Assembly: GCA_014706295.1 (NCBI GenBank)
Contig: JACSVZ010000011.1
Location: 13,647,329 to 13,711,328, forward strand
Source of the DNA: Lycocorax pyrrhopterus obiensis
Lineage: Eukaryota; Chordata; Aves; Passeriformes; Paradisaeidae
Direction of reading: 5' to 3'
Length of the DNA: 64,000 nucleotides
Positions 54,701-63,100 of this stretch are shown piece after piece (positions within the stretch are counted from its first letter, which is position 1; every line of letters starts with the position of its first letter). Both the position numbers and the translations under genes were made by a program. Under the pieces are notes generated by a model. That model had not been told where the DNA came from. It searched no databases and saw only the letters and a program-made list of their open reading frames with translations.

Positions 54701-57700
54701 AGCATCAACACCAAAGTGATTTCCATGGAAGCTCAGGGAAGGATTGGAAAAATATTTTGCCTCATGAGGGGTAATTGCAAATGTTTGCATATAGCAGCAT
54801 GGAATGCCTAAAGTTATAGATGCTTGATTGTCTGTGCCAGTGGGAGGAAGTGTTTGCTGTATCCGTGTGTTTTTCTGAGTGGATGAGAGCATTCATGCCA
54901 GCAGGGAATTCAGGCCTGTGGGAGTAAGGCTGAAGGGTATCTGCCTGTCTGGCCGTCAGTATGCTGGAGACTTACTCAGAAAATGGGACCTGACAGATAT
55001 GCTCTGCTGCACAAAACTGAACAGCATTAATGGTGTTGCCAAATTTTACTTGCAGCCATCGTCCGAACTGTTTCTCATTAGCTGTCCCAGCTGTGTCACT
55101 GCTGCTGACGGGAACTGGCCTCCACAACCTGCTCTGTAAACACTTTCCAGAGCTCAGCTTGGACAGTGATTATGACTGCTGCTGTGAGTCTCCTGGGTTG
55201 GATCTGGGTCGGTCCGTAGGAAAGGATTACAAAACAGAAGGCTCATATCATCACAGTTTGTTTACGGCGGTTTTGGGAAACGCCGGAGCGGCAGTACAGC
55301 TTGGATCTTTCCATTGAAGCCTGCAGATTCTCTGTAGAGAACCTGTCTGCTCTGCACTGCAGTAGCACTGATCTTAGTCCAGAAACTATTTGGGTATTTT
55401 TGGCTGCACTTTGGAGAAATTCATTCAGTCTAATGGCATTTTGAAGAGGAAAAACAAAAGTATCTAAGAGCCTGAGGTTTGAGAAGTTGGCTGTTGCATG
55501 CCGGGTGGAATTCTGAATGGAAAAATAGTGTGGATTTCTGCTATGCAGAGCTAGTTGTCCGGACCTATGGCGCTACCTCGTGTCAATTAAATACTATATA
55601 AAAACTACAGCATCGCTGCTACTAAATGTTCATATTCAGTTGCATTTCATAGGTTCACGATTGCCTGTAACCCCAGACAGAAATAAACATGTATGCTGAG
55701 TTGTTTTGAATTATATTCCATTAGCAATATTAGCTACCTATTTTGCAAGTGCTTTGGATAATTTTAATAATATGATGGAAAAGCCACATTCTGATAAGTC
55801 AGAAGGTTGTAAGACAATTAAATGAAAATTGGTTTAGGGTGAGTACAGGAGATGACGAGGCAGCCGAACGTGCCAGTGTAGAGCACAGCTGAAGGAGGCT
55901 GTAGGGTTTTCTTGTAGCTGTCTCTTGAGCCCATAATTGTAGGAGGGGAAAACTAGAAGTAAAAGAAATACAAGAAGAATAAGCTTGAATGCTCTTCTGT
56001 CTTCCGAATCCCATCTGTAATTCACCCAAGCCTGTGCTGGAGAGATGTTGCATACATCTAAAAGGAGCTTGCTAATATTCATCATCTTACCAAGACCCTG
56101 GCTGCAGCATCTGATGGCACTGGGCTCCATCCTGAACCTCTCCAAGCTTGCCTGTGTGCTGTGGGCAGGCTGGCAGGGAGAGTGCCTCCTGGTGTTGCCT
56201 GCTGGGCTTTGGTCAGCACAGCTGCCTGTGGAAGATCGGGAGCTCAGTCTATGAATCTCTTCAGCAGAACACTGTAAAATCTGATTTCTCCTGGCACTGA
56301 GCTGCTGTACACTTTGCATTTTTGTTTGGCTGGTGGAAAGCCTGCGAGGGAGTGAGGCATCAGGCACTTAATGTTGTTGTTGTCACTCAGGAGAGATTTG
56401 CTTACTAGTGGTGGCTTATTTACTTAATTAAATTCAAATGGTGGTTTTAGATGCTGAAACTGCTTGACCCTCTATTTTGTGAAAATCCACTGATGCAACA
56501 ATCTATGTTTATGAAAAGCTGAAAGTGTGAGAAATATGGTAAATTTTGCAAGGAGCCTGGCTGGAAAGAGATGCTCTTGTCCTTCCTGCCAGGTTATCTG
56601 CATTGGGGTCAGAGTGATGAATCATGCTAATGTGCAGGGAGCAGCAATATTCTCTTCTGTTCTCCATATGGAGATGGCCAGTGAGGGTCCCATGGGGAGA
56701 ATGACTGGAATGCTGTTGGTGGCCAGGTTGTGTTTGCATGAAGTGCTGGGGGAAAGACCTAATGCAAAACCCTTGACCAGACCTGTGTCCCCTTGCAGAG
56801 ATGCACTCGATGCTGCCAGAGTGCTTTATAATCAAGTTGATGAGGGCGTTCACCGACTGGTGATGCTGTCAAACAAGCGCATCCAGGAACTGGAGCTGGT
56901 GATGGAGTTCGAGAAAGTGGAAGAGTGTTTTAAGGAGGTAAGGCCTGCCTGTCAGTTCCAGTGATTGGTGCCCTCTGACTTTGTGTTCCCCTGCAGGTAG
57001 TGGGCCTGTTGATCCGTTGTGTGAAAGTATAGAGTGATGCTTGATCCTTTAAAAGAACAACTGAACATAAGAATTTGAGATAGAGTTTCAGAAGTGCTGA
57101 GAATCAAGCCATTTATTTCCCTGGTATCTGTTGATGCCAGGTGAAAGTCTTCGGCTTCTCTCTAGGTGTGGATCAGTCAAACCCCATAAATATCTGTGAA
57201 GTGTATAGGTAAGCAGTACACTTGGAGGTTGGCTGTCTTTTTTGGCCCGCTCAGCAAGACTGTTGATGAGGCATTCTTCATACTTCACCTTGAGAAGCAG
57301 CAGAGTGATGACAAGCTGATGATCAGTCTGCATGTCCCCTCTGGGCTGTAGCTCCTGCAGGGTTTGCTGACATCCTGTTACTGAATATCCCTGCCCCACA
57401 CTGGCTGCCCATCCCTGTCGTGTAGTCTGTTGTTTAGATTCCTGTGCTGTTCTCAGGTCCCTGATATCTGGTAAGTCCAGGCACACTCCTTCCCCTCTGG
57501 GTGCAGCACCAGGCACAATCAGTTTGCCTTTGGGTGCAGCCCTCTGTACAGGCTCCAGCAGGGAATGGCCTCTTGTCCTTAGCCCAAGAGCCATGCTCAA
57601 CCTCTCACCCCCTGCACTTCTGTGGGCCCTTCAACTTCCCTTCGTTTGGTGCTCATTGAAACTCTTGACAGCCATGGGATAACTGAAGCAAAAGGGCACT

Positions 57701-60123
57701 GGCTTTCAGAAAGACTTTTGAAATCTGTAGCCATGTTGATAGAGGACCTCAAAAAGTCATAAAGCAGCTCAGATCTGAGCATCCTTCAAGAGCTGATCAG
57801 TCCTTCCAGTGTTGCAGATCCCAGATGTTCCATGTTGCAGATCCCTAAGCCTGAGCTCAGCCTTGAGGTTATGGAGTCGCATGGTCTCCTGTGCTGTAAC
57901 TCATCAACAATGAGAAGTTTTATGTGTCCTTAAAAATCAGTATTAGTATCAGTTTCACCATTGCTCTTCTGGGATTCTGGGCTCCTCTCCTGTAGTGGGA
58001 GCTGGATTTGCAAAGGAGGCTGTAGCCTACCTAGTGTTTTCACAGGCCAAGGTGGATCTGGGAGTTTTAATGACTTCCCATTTGGAGGTAGACACTTGGG
58101 TGCCATGCAGGATGTGTTCAGGACAAGAAGTGTGTTGCAAGAACCTGGTAGAGACTCTCTTAAACACACAGGTTCCTAATACCAAATGAAAAATGAAAAA
58201 AAGGCACAAAAGCAAGCACTGCAACCTGTCCTTGCTTTAAGCTGAACTTTATTTTTTAGTTTGAGTAGCACTGACTGCTCCCAGCTTACTTTGCCTGTAG
58301 ATCCCCAATGATGGCAGCAGCTGCTCCTGCTGTTAAGCCTGCCTGGGAGCTCTAGGCAGCAGCAGTGTGCCCCTCTGAAGTACTGAGAACCCACCCCCAT
58401 CTCTTCCTCTTGCCAGTGGGCTTGTTCCTTGTAACTTTCTCACAGTCCACAAAACTAGGAGTTTGTCCTTGACTATAGGGTTGAGTTGGGATATGGATTC
58501 AGAAGATACAGGAAAACAGGATGTGTGGGCGTTAGGAAGCACTTAGTCTGTCCATTCCCCCAGGTGCACCTATGCCTGGAGCATTGCAGACAAGTTTATC
58601 AGCCTGCTTTTAAAACCTACGGATGATGCAGATGCTGTGTTATCCTGCCTGGCCTCCTATGACTGCTTTGCTCTTAGGATGCTCTTGTTAGTCAGTCCTC
58701 TACCCCTGTTTGAGGATATGGGCTGATAACTGCAGCAGTGGCTGGGCTCCACTGAGGAGCACACAGTTGCTGCTCAGCTTTGTGGAGAGCTGCCTTCAGA
58801 AAACCAGTAGCTGAGAGTCACAGAGAACCATGAAACATTGCAAATGGGGAGAATCCATCAGTTCATTCACACTGACATAGTTCGTGTCCTGCCAGTCAGA
58901 AAAGGGAAGTGATGTAGGAAATCTGGCAGCAAGGAGATTTGATCTCAGTTTGGGGTAACAGTAATAGGAGTGTCAGGCCAGTCTGCAGGTTGCAGAGCTT
59001 GCTTTAGACCATGGCTCACCCAAAACAGAGCCCAGGCAGCCGCTTGCCCTGTTTATGCCTAAGGCTAGTGAGCAACAGCAGAGCTTTTCAATTACTCTGT
59101 AACCTGAAGTGGAAAAACTCTTAGCAGGAGGCTCAGACTGAAATGCCAGAATTGGGGGGAGAAGTCTACACACATTCTTTCCAGTAATGAGGTGACCAAC
59201 ATTATGAGAGCAGTTTCTTGCTCTTTCCACATAAAGGCCTACACTGGTGAGTAGCACAGGGTGACTAATAAGCGGGGCTTATCCCTTTTCTTCTAGGTCA
59301 GCAGTTGGATTGAGAGTGTTGGCAGGAAGCGGCTAAAGGAAACTATCAACCTGGATGATTCTTTGGAGATGCTGCTTCAAGCACAAAAGCAGTTCAAGGA
59401 GTTTGATCTTGTTGCCAGTGTAAGTGTTTTTGGATTGGAAAAATACGTTCTCCAGTGTCTGAGTTGGTAGCATGTGTGTCTTATATGTGCTCAACCAAAC
59501 ACATGATGCTAAGAGTGTTCATCACCAAAGTGTGTGTCATTCCTTCTCACTGTAGCATCCCAGCTCTTCTTTTGCAGACAAAGCCACCAGCTCAACACTT
59601 AGTAGATGGCATTTACCAGTCTTGGGGAAGATAACTACTGGGATGAAAGATGGGGTTTTTTGTTCCTTCTTTGATGTGCTTGTAGAACTGCCTTTTTTTT
59701 ATCCTAATTGAGCCATGGTCTTGCTGTGTAGGCCTTTACAAGGTGCTGTGTGACTAGTGTAAATCGTAAGAGATCAGGCTCCAGAATTCTACTGTAAACA
59801 AGGACACCCCTGATCATGTGATTTGAACCTTAAAAGATGATCTAATTAGCCGTAGCTGGTAATGGCCTTGAAGACTACATACTGTTGATTTCAGGTCTCT
59901 AGCCTCATAAGCAATTCCTTTGTGTTTTCAGGAATATTGCAAAAGGGGACAGGAAGCATTAAAGAAGATGAATCAATGGGAAGACTTTTCCTTTGTGGAT
60001 GTGCATTCTTACAGGGTAAAGCTGCAGACCTACGGAGATCAGCTGGAGGAGTTCTGCACCCAGCTGGATGAAACCAGGCACCGAGTCTGTGAAACAGTCA
60101 GGCTGTATGAATTCTTTGACAAG
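742..60123 (+). CDS. PLEKHG4B: PLEKHG4B-like RhoGEF (puratrophin-1-like), 13 spliced exons, 3' end outside window
   Basis: The spliced reading frame joins 742-744, 14433-14630, 20660-22781, 27974-28189, 31998-32121, 33231-33324, 38432-38518, 40297-40413, 42665-42763, 43741-43889, 56799-56937, 59297-59419 and 59932-60123. It gives 1221 codons with no stop and consistent intron phases. Order of parts: a conserved N-terminal module (about residues 2-190, containing [11 protein letters not shown] and GDFYLQVVP), a long acidic linker (about 190-835), a Sec14/CRAL-TRIO-like domain (about 835-985, containing [10 protein letters not shown] and [10 protein letters not shown]), and a helical spectrin-like region (about 985-1221). 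Family knowledge: PLEKHG4, PLEKHG4B and ARHGEF40 end in DH and PH domains that activate Rho GTPases at the cytoskeleton and cell junctions. Those exons are absent here, so catalysis is inferred. The Sec14-like part resembles PLEKHG4/PLEKHG4B more than ARHGEF40. I prefer PLEKHG4B because of the N-terminal module and large introns. PLEKHG4 is the main alternative. Confidence 0.85.
7757..7787. promoter_or_regulatory. Pair of NRF1-like motifs in intron 1
   Basis: CTGCGCACGCC (7757-7767) and GCATGCGCAG (7778-7787) both match the core of the NRF1 recognition sequence (TGCGCA-type, palindromic) and lie 10 bases apart in otherwise CpG-poor DNA. A small CpG cluster (GCCGCAGCCGCGTC) follows near 7939-7952. 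It could be an intronic enhancer or a minor promoter. The evidence is motif-level only. Confidence 0.3.
11108..11290 (+). mobile_element. CR1 LINE, 3' fragment
   Basis: The stretch reads in the order expected for the 3' end of an avian CR1: a 'GTTGCCCAGAGA' block, then 'GGAGTCTCC', then 'GGTTGGACTAGATGACC', 'GGTCCCTTCCAACC', and a terminal 'TTCTATGATTCC'. It is 5'-truncated, as most CR1 copies are, and carries no ORF. A 21-base internal tandem duplication (11185-11205 and 11206-11226, both starting CATGGTCTAGGGG) is specific to this copy. Confidence 0.9.
14433..14630 (+). CDS. PLEKHG4B: Exon 2: start of the conserved N-terminal module
   Basis: This exon is 198 nt (residues 2-67), phase 0 on both sides, with acceptor CGGCAG and donor GTGAGT. 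It encodes [16 protein letters not shown], then [20 protein letters not shown], and ends in QQDAC. This block is characteristic of the N-termini of ARHGEF40, KIAA1755 and PLEKHG4B-type proteins. Its molecular role is not established. It has no methionine of its own, so it depends on an upstream exon for initiation. Reading continues directly into exon 3. Confidence 0.95.
15900..16140. promoter_or_regulatory. Intragenic CpG-dense patch with tandem CCAAT boxes
   Basis: Between 15940 and 16030 there are more than a dozen CpGs in about 90 bases, far above the surrounding intron. An SP1-type GGGCGGG lies at 16010-16016. Two AGCCAAT motifs follow at 16032-16038 and 16062-16068, exactly 30 bases apart, a spacing typical of paired NF-Y sites in TATA-less promoters. 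This looks like a promoter, either an alternative start for the host gene (exon 3 lies 4.5 kb downstream) or a promoter for a non-coding or antisense transcript. No first exon can be fixed from sequence alone. Confidence 0.5.
16162..16393. repeat. Minisatellite, about 6 copies of a 39-41 bp unit
   Basis: Imperfect tandem units begin at 16162, 16205, 16246, 16285, 16324 and 16363. Each starts with a GGGAGA/GGCAGA-type block and ends with a GGTCCTGAGGA-type block. Three central units are exactly 39 bp, a multiple of three, so both strands keep repetitive open frames of low complexity that are not likely genes. The array adjoins the CCAAT/CpG patch. Confidence 0.9.
16843..16878. repeat. AT-rich perfect inverted repeat (hairpin)
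   Basis: The arms ATATTTTATTATAATT (16843-16858) and AATTATAATAAAATAT (16863-16878) are perfectly complementary over 16 bases with a 4-base loop. A further GCCCA (16832-16836) can pair with TGGGC (16878-16882) across a bulge. It could form a cruciform, be a remnant of a small palindromic element, or be slippage-derived AT DNA. No function is evident. Confidence 0.85.
20660..22781 (+). CDS. PLEKHG4B: Exon 3: large exon, rest of the N-terminal module plus acidic linker
   Basis: This exon is 2122 nt (residues 68-774 plus one base), with acceptor CCATAG, donor GTATGG, phase 0 in and phase 1 out. The first 120 or so residues are ordered and conserved-looking: [34 protein letters not shown], then VVNPEF. 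A short block, [13 protein letters not shown], lies near residues 269-281 and resembles one I recall in ARHGEF40. Another, [12 protein letters not shown], near residues 411-422, resembles the N-terminus of mammalian PLEKHG4. The remainder is rich in Glu, Ser, Gln and Gly, has no predicted fold, and is probably disordered and fast-evolving. If the donor is skipped, the frame ends at 22819 after 12 extra residues. Confidence 0.96.
22782..27973 (+). other. PLEKHG4B: Intron 3 (5.2 kb)
   Basis: The donor is GTATGG and the acceptor is TCTTACAG. It is mostly AT-leaning unique sequence. One exon-like block starts at 26370 (see findings): it is open for about 48 codons after a good acceptor, but its possible donors do not match the phase of exon 4, so it is not included in the gene. 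I see no clear mobile element. Confidence 0.7.
27974..28189 (+). CDS. PLEKHG4B: Exon 4: end of linker and entry to the Sec14-like domain
   Basis: This exon is 216 nt (residue 775 completed, 776-846, one base of 847), phase 1 on both sides, with donor GTGAGT. It begins with a charged stretch and then a Pro/Thr/Ser segment ([13 protein letters not shown]), probably flexible. The last 20 or so residues, [16 protein letters not shown], match the first strand/helix region of the Sec14/CRAL-TRIO-like domain in PLEKHG4-type proteins. An open frame extends upstream of the acceptor from 27841, but this is intron read-through. Confidence 0.95.
28190..31997 (+). other. PLEKHG4B: Intron 4 (3.8 kb)
   Basis: The donor is GTGAGT and the acceptor is TCTTTTTACAG. 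Short open frames on both strands lack any recognisable domain. I see no confident repeat or exon in it. Confidence 0.75.
31998..32121 (+). CDS. PLEKHG4B: Exon 5: Sec14/CRAL-TRIO-like domain, part 1
   Basis: This exon is 124 nt (residues 847-888), phase 1 in and phase 2 out. It encodes [16 protein letters not shown], then [13 protein letters not shown]. In Sec14-like domains this is the strand that carries the 'D..GR.V' pattern followed by a helix, and both are readily seen. The donor is GTTTGT, which lacks the usual purine/A at +3/+4, so splicing here may be weaker. The frame and the join to exon 6 (SIPR-PECQ) leave little doubt that it is used. Confidence 0.95.
32122..33230 (+). other. PLEKHG4B: Intron 5 (1.1 kb)
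   Basis: It has the weak donor GTTTGT and acceptor TCCTTGCAG. No exon, RNA gene or confident repeat was seen. The GTCACAGAATCATACAG near 33016 faintly recalls a CR1 end but has no CR1 body beside it. Confidence 0.7.
33231..33324 (+). CDS. PLEKHG4B: Exon 6: Sec14-like domain, part 2 (core strand)
   Basis: This exon is 94 nt (completing residue 888, then 889-919), phase 2 in and phase 0 out, with donor GTGAGC. It encodes [17 protein letters not shown], then [11 protein letters not shown]. The hydrophobic '[10 protein letters not shown]' strand is the most recognisable part of the Sec14-like core in PLEKHG4-group proteins. I saw no evidence that lipid-binding residues are kept, so a lipid-transfer role should not be assumed. 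Confidence 0.96.
36085..36114. repeat. Perfect 15-bp tandem duplication
   Basis: TTCTCAAAGACCAGG occurs at 36085-36099 and again at 36100-36114 without a mismatch. It looks like a recent replication-slippage duplication inside intron 6. Confidence 0.95.
38098..38141. repeat. T-rich simple sequence
   Basis: GGTTTT units are followed by long T runs and a C run in intron 6. It is about 290 bases upstream of the exon 7 acceptor, so it is not the polypyrimidine tract itself. Confidence 0.8.
38432..38518 (+). CDS. PLEKHG4B: Exon 7: Sec14-like domain, part 3
   Basis: This exon is 87 nt (residues 920-948), phase 0 on both sides, with donor GTAATG. It encodes [17 protein letters not shown], then RMEKPPAGQ. 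This fits the strand after the first core helix pair, equivalent to the 'VLLV' segment of PLEKHG4. As a symmetrical exon it could be skipped without a frameshift, which would remove a core strand. Confidence 0.94.
38519..40296 (+). other. PLEKHG4B: Intron 7 (1.8 kb)
   Basis: The donor is GTAATG and the acceptor is TCCTGTGCAG after a long T/C tract. No exon or repeat was recognised. Confidence 0.75.
40297..40413 (+). CDS. PLEKHG4B: Exon 8: Sec14-like domain, C-terminal part
   Basis: This exon is 117 nt (residues 949-987), phase 0 on both sides, with donor GTGAGT. It encodes [15 protein letters not shown], then [20 protein letters not shown]. The 'LP.EL.G..PY.H..W..FR' ending is the classic exit of the Sec14-like domain into the spectrin-like region in Trio/Kalirin- and PLEKHG4-type RhoGEFs, and it anchors the family assignment. 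Confidence 0.97.
40414..42664 (+). other. PLEKHG4B: Intron 8 (2.3 kb)
   Basis: The donor is GTGAGT and the acceptor is TTCTTGTAG. It contains a small (TTTG)4 run with a T tail at 42117-42139. A plus-strand open frame at 41517-41828 has no homology I recognise. Nothing else is evident. Confidence 0.7.
42117..42139. repeat. (TTTG)n simple repeat
   Basis: Four TTTG units (42117-42132) are followed by seven T. It is a minor microsatellite in intron 8. Confidence 0.9.
42665..42763 (+). CDS. PLEKHG4B: Exon 9: spectrin-like region, first helix
   Basis: This exon is 99 nt (residues 988-1020), phase 0 on both sides, with donor GTAAGC. It encodes [20 protein letters not shown], then [13 protein letters not shown]. 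The heptad-like spacing of hydrophobic residues indicates a helix. It corresponds to 'LEALLQNCQAACALLQGAI' of the PLEKHG4 family, a close match that supports PLEKHG4/PLEKHG4B over ARHGEF40. Confidence 0.95.
42764..43740 (+). other. PLEKHG4B: Intron 9 (1.0 kb)
   Basis: The donor is GTAAGC and the acceptor is GATCCCTCCAG. Overlapping open frames at 42777-43584 on both strands show no domain and are taken as chance. Confidence 0.7.
43741..43889 (+). CDS. PLEKHG4B: Exon 10: spectrin-like region
   Basis: This exon is 149 nt (residues 1021-1069 plus two bases of 1070), phase 0 in and phase 2 out, with donor GTGAGC. It encodes [19 protein letters not shown], then [17 protein letters not shown], ending in TQDYR after joining exon 11. 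It is amphipathic helix throughout, with the 'QQ.GG..L..L' pattern seen at this point in PLEKHG4-type proteins. Confidence 0.95.
45504..45531. repeat. 11-bp perfect inverted repeat
   Basis: AATACTGGATA (45504-45514) and TATCCAGTATT (45521-45531) are separated by six bases and can form a short hairpin. It has no terminator-like or miRNA-length structure and no known role. Confidence 0.8.
52788..52801. repeat. (GT)7 microsatellite
   Basis: Fourteen bases of alternating G and T lie in intron 10. It is potentially polymorphic. Confidence 0.9.
56799..56937 (+). CDS. PLEKHG4B: Exon 11: spectrin-like region
   Basis: This exon is 139 nt (completing residue 1070, then 1071-1116), phase 2 in and phase 0 out, with donor GTAAGG. 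It encodes [20 protein letters not shown], then [19 protein letters not shown]. 'LY..VDE..H.L..LSN.R.Q.LE' is a hallmark helix of the spectrin-like segment in the PLEKHG4/ARHGEF40 family. An alternative open reading begins upstream at 56527, but the CCCCTTGCAG acceptor and the phase match define the exon edge. Confidence 0.96.
56938..59296 (+). other. PLEKHG4B: Intron 11 (2.4 kb)
   Basis: The donor is GTAAGG and the acceptor is TTCTTCTAG. On the minus strand, open frames at 57088-57600 and 57597-57782 together span about 700 bases. I cannot assign them to a gene or repeat family (see findings). No plus-strand exon was seen. Confidence 0.65.
59297..59419 (+). CDS. PLEKHG4B: Exon 12: spectrin-like region
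   Basis: This exon is 123 nt (residues 1117-1157), phase 0 on both sides, with donor GTAAGT. It encodes [15 protein letters not shown], then [20 protein letters not shown]. The 'SL.MLLQAQ..F.E' run is shared with PLEKHG4 at the equivalent place, and the helical heptad pattern continues. Confidence 0.95.
59420..59931 (+). other. PLEKHG4B: Intron 12 (0.5 kb)
   Basis: The donor is GTAAGT and the acceptor is TTGTGTTTTCAG. Nothing else was seen in it. Confidence 0.85.
59932..60123 (+). CDS. PLEKHG4B: Exon 13: spectrin-like region, last exon in window
   Basis: This exon is 192 nt (residues 1158-1221), phase 0 on both sides, with donor GTAAGA. It encodes [19 protein letters not shown], then [20 protein letters not shown] and ends VRLYEFFDK. 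It is helical, matching the last spectrin-like helices before the linker to the DH domain in the family. The next exon is not in the window, so the catalytic DH-PH part and the stop codon cannot be described. Confidence 0.95.
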
Positions 60124-63100
60124 GTAAGACAAGGCATCTGCTGCACAGAGGACGGTGTAAAAAGTCTGCTCGGACTCAGTCCAGTGCTAGATTGTTTATG
60201 AAAGGTGTGAAATGTAGTATTTGCTCCATCAGGGAGCTGGATCTATAACGTGCAGCAGTCCCCTCATGTTCATGTGTCTGCGGTGATTTTTTTTCAAGTC
60301 AGTATGTGGGAGAAGGGATGAGTGTGTCTTCCAGAAAATGTCCACATGTGTTAAGCATAGAGGTTTTCTGCTCTCTGAGCTGGAGCTTTTTAACCCCTTT
60401 CATGGCCACAGTGGACAGAGGGATTATGGCAGTGCTGGCTCTGATGACAAGGGCCAAGAGATGGGCTGCTTGTGTCCAGTCTTGGCCTCCATACCAGGGT
60501 AGGCTGCCTGCATTTTCCTGCTGTATCCTTACACACTGGCAAATTCAGCCTGTTGACCCATCAGAAGTAGCACCCTGCTCTTCAGTCCTAAATACAGTCA
60601 AACTCCTCCCCTGTGGAGGCCTGCATGAGGAAAGGGAGCAGCAGAATGGAGAGCTGGGAAGTGTGGCTGAGAGAACAAGGGATCCCTGGATCATCACAGG
60701 GATCTGGGGAGCAGGAGGAGAGGATGTGTGTGGTGACTGTTCTGAGTGCCTGACCTACTCACCTGTTTGGTTTAGTGCAAATGCACCCATTTAGCAGATC
60801 TGCAGTTGGATTTGGTGTTCTTTAATTTCTAAAGTTGCAGATGAATAAGCAGTAGGATTTTCTAAGTGCATTTTAAAATACAGCTTTGGCAAGAACAGAA
60901 GGCCAGAGAGCCTGTGCTCCATTTATTCCACACTTGTACAAACATTGGGTATTGAAGTTCTCAAATTCCAGAAAGAATAGACACTAAAAGTTAAGCTGTA
61001 CCAGATGTAGGTGCCACTTTGTTGCTGTCTCTGAGCTGCCTTGGCAGCCAGAAGTGCTCAGGGGAGGAAATTCAGCTGAACATGAAAACATGGAAAAGCA
61101 TCCTGTGCGAGGCAGAAAAGTGGAGAAGGCAGCCCAGAACACTGCTGGCAGGGCAATGAGGATTGAGTTCGGTGATGCTCAGCAGGTCTTCTCTGGCTCA
61201 TCTCTGCAGTTTGCTGCACCGGTGGGGGACCCTCTTACTGTGGAAATGTGTAATTTTTTTTTCACCCCAATGGAGAGAGAAGTGCCTTCTGTGCCATAGG
61301 AGAATGGCAAGAACCTGCGCTCTGCTGCCTCACTGAACAGAGATGTTTAGGGGCTGCTCTGGTACCTGAACACCCCTTGTCATTGTGGGGGATCCTGGGA
61401 AGGATCCCGGGAAGGGTTTTCTTATGTTTCTTCTGATAAATTGAGGCACACAAAAGCACCAAGCCTTGCTTGGCATATTGACAGTTCTGCAGCTGGTCGT
61501 ATGTGAACCCTTCCAGCCAGAGCTGGAAGTCTCTGGAGCACAAACATGGACTATAGCACATGATCACAGAACCATACAGTGGTTTGAGCTTGAAGGGATT
61601 TTAAAGGAATCATCCAGTTCCAACTTCCCTGCTACAGGCAGGGATGCCACCCACTAGACCAGGTTGCTACAAGCCCCTGTCCTGGTCTTGGATGCTTTCA
61701 GGGATGGGGCAACCACAGCTTCTCTGGACAACCTGTGTCAGGGTCTCACCACCCTCACAGGGAAGAATTTCTTCCTAATATCCAATCTAATCCTGCCCTC
61801 TGTCAGTTTGAAGCCATTCCCCCTTATCTTGTCACTCCATGCCCTTGTCCGAAGTCCCTCTCCAGCTCTCTTGGAGCCGCTTCAGGTTCTGCAAGGTGTT
61901 CTAAGGTCTCTCCGAAGCTTCCAGGCTGCTCCATGCTCTGTTCAGGCATGGAAATTACATTGTGGTGGTAGCTCTTGGGCTGCAAGAATAGTTGGACATG
62001 ACTCTATAGCAGTCTGTTCCTCCACAGCTTCAAAGCCCTTTCAGAGCCTGGGTCATTTCTAGGGACACAAATGCTACATAGACCCCAACAGTGGTCCATT
62101 AATTTTTTGAGGGCATTGCAGCTTCTTTTAGGTGGATGAAAACTGCAGGGTGCAGTCCTTGGCAGCAACAGCAGCCCTCTTGGTTGTGCCTTTCATGCTG
62201 CACAGCCCCAGTGAAAACAAAATGATAGTGGCACAGTGTGTTTGCACACTGCTTGGGTGTGGAGGAGAGGCAGCTGGCTCCGGGAGGGAGTAGGATTTTG
62301 ATCTTACTGGTTTCAGTAGAGCTATAAACAATTCTGGTGGTATAAATATACCATGTGTGTATTGTGAACCAGTGGCCAACCGAAACCAGTAGTGCAGGGG
62401 GATACATCCTGCAGCTGTAGGATCAGTGCAGAAATTGCTGCATAGTCAGTGCCTGTGAGTTTGATCTTGATCTCCAGAATGCTTTCTGCTTTCCCAAAGC
62501 AAAGTTAGTGGCATGGTCTGGGAAGTGGGGGATATGCAGAAGATTTTGTCTAAACCGATTTCACACTCTTCTGATACTGAGCTGCTTTTGACCTTCCTGC
62601 AGTGATTTTGTCAGTGCCTGCCTAACTCCCTTCTCTCTTCCCTAATATCTGAGGGGATATCAACAGCAGGAGTCTACAATAAGTGCAATGTCCTTGATTT
62701 TCCTTCTCGTAAAGAGCCTGCAGTGTGCCAAACCCTAGGATTTGGGGAAGAAGCCCAAAGATGCGTAAGCAATGTACACTATGGTAATGAGCTGGCAAGC
62801 TCAGATCTCGAAACATCTCAGCATGCACCAAGGGAGTGGAACACCCACCACAGGGATCATGGTGTTCACCCCTCACATACCTCGCTGCCTGCTGGGAATG
62901 AGAGGCTCCATGGTGCTGGCCCTTCTCCATGTGGTGGGCACGTGTTTTGTAGGGTGCTGCCCTGTGGCTGTTGGACAAGCTGTGGGACAGGACAACATAA
63001 CCCCATATGCCCCATCAAGATGCTGTAGTGTGTTTTTTCACTGCTTGGCAGTTCCTGAAGGCCTGTCAGAGCTCCCTGCAATGAGGCAGGCTGAGCTGGG

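Larger units (their letters stand above)
43890..56798 (+). other. PLEKHG4B: Intron 10 (12.9 kb)
   Basis: The donor is GTGAGC and the acceptor is CCCCTTGCAG. It contains an 11-base inverted repeat (45504-45531) and a (GT)7 microsatellite (52788-52801). Several open frames of 80-177 codons occur on both strands, the longest on the minus strand at 47183-47707 and 55834-56367, with no recognisable domain. No nested gene, RNA gene or clear retroelement was identified. The frame upstream of the exon 11 acceptor from 56527 is read-through. Confidence 0.65.

Noticed and set aside
56527..56964. Plus-strand ORF of 145 codons overlapping exon 11
   Set aside because: Only the part from 56799 is family-like. 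The upstream portion is intron, separated by a clear CCCCTTGCAG acceptor.
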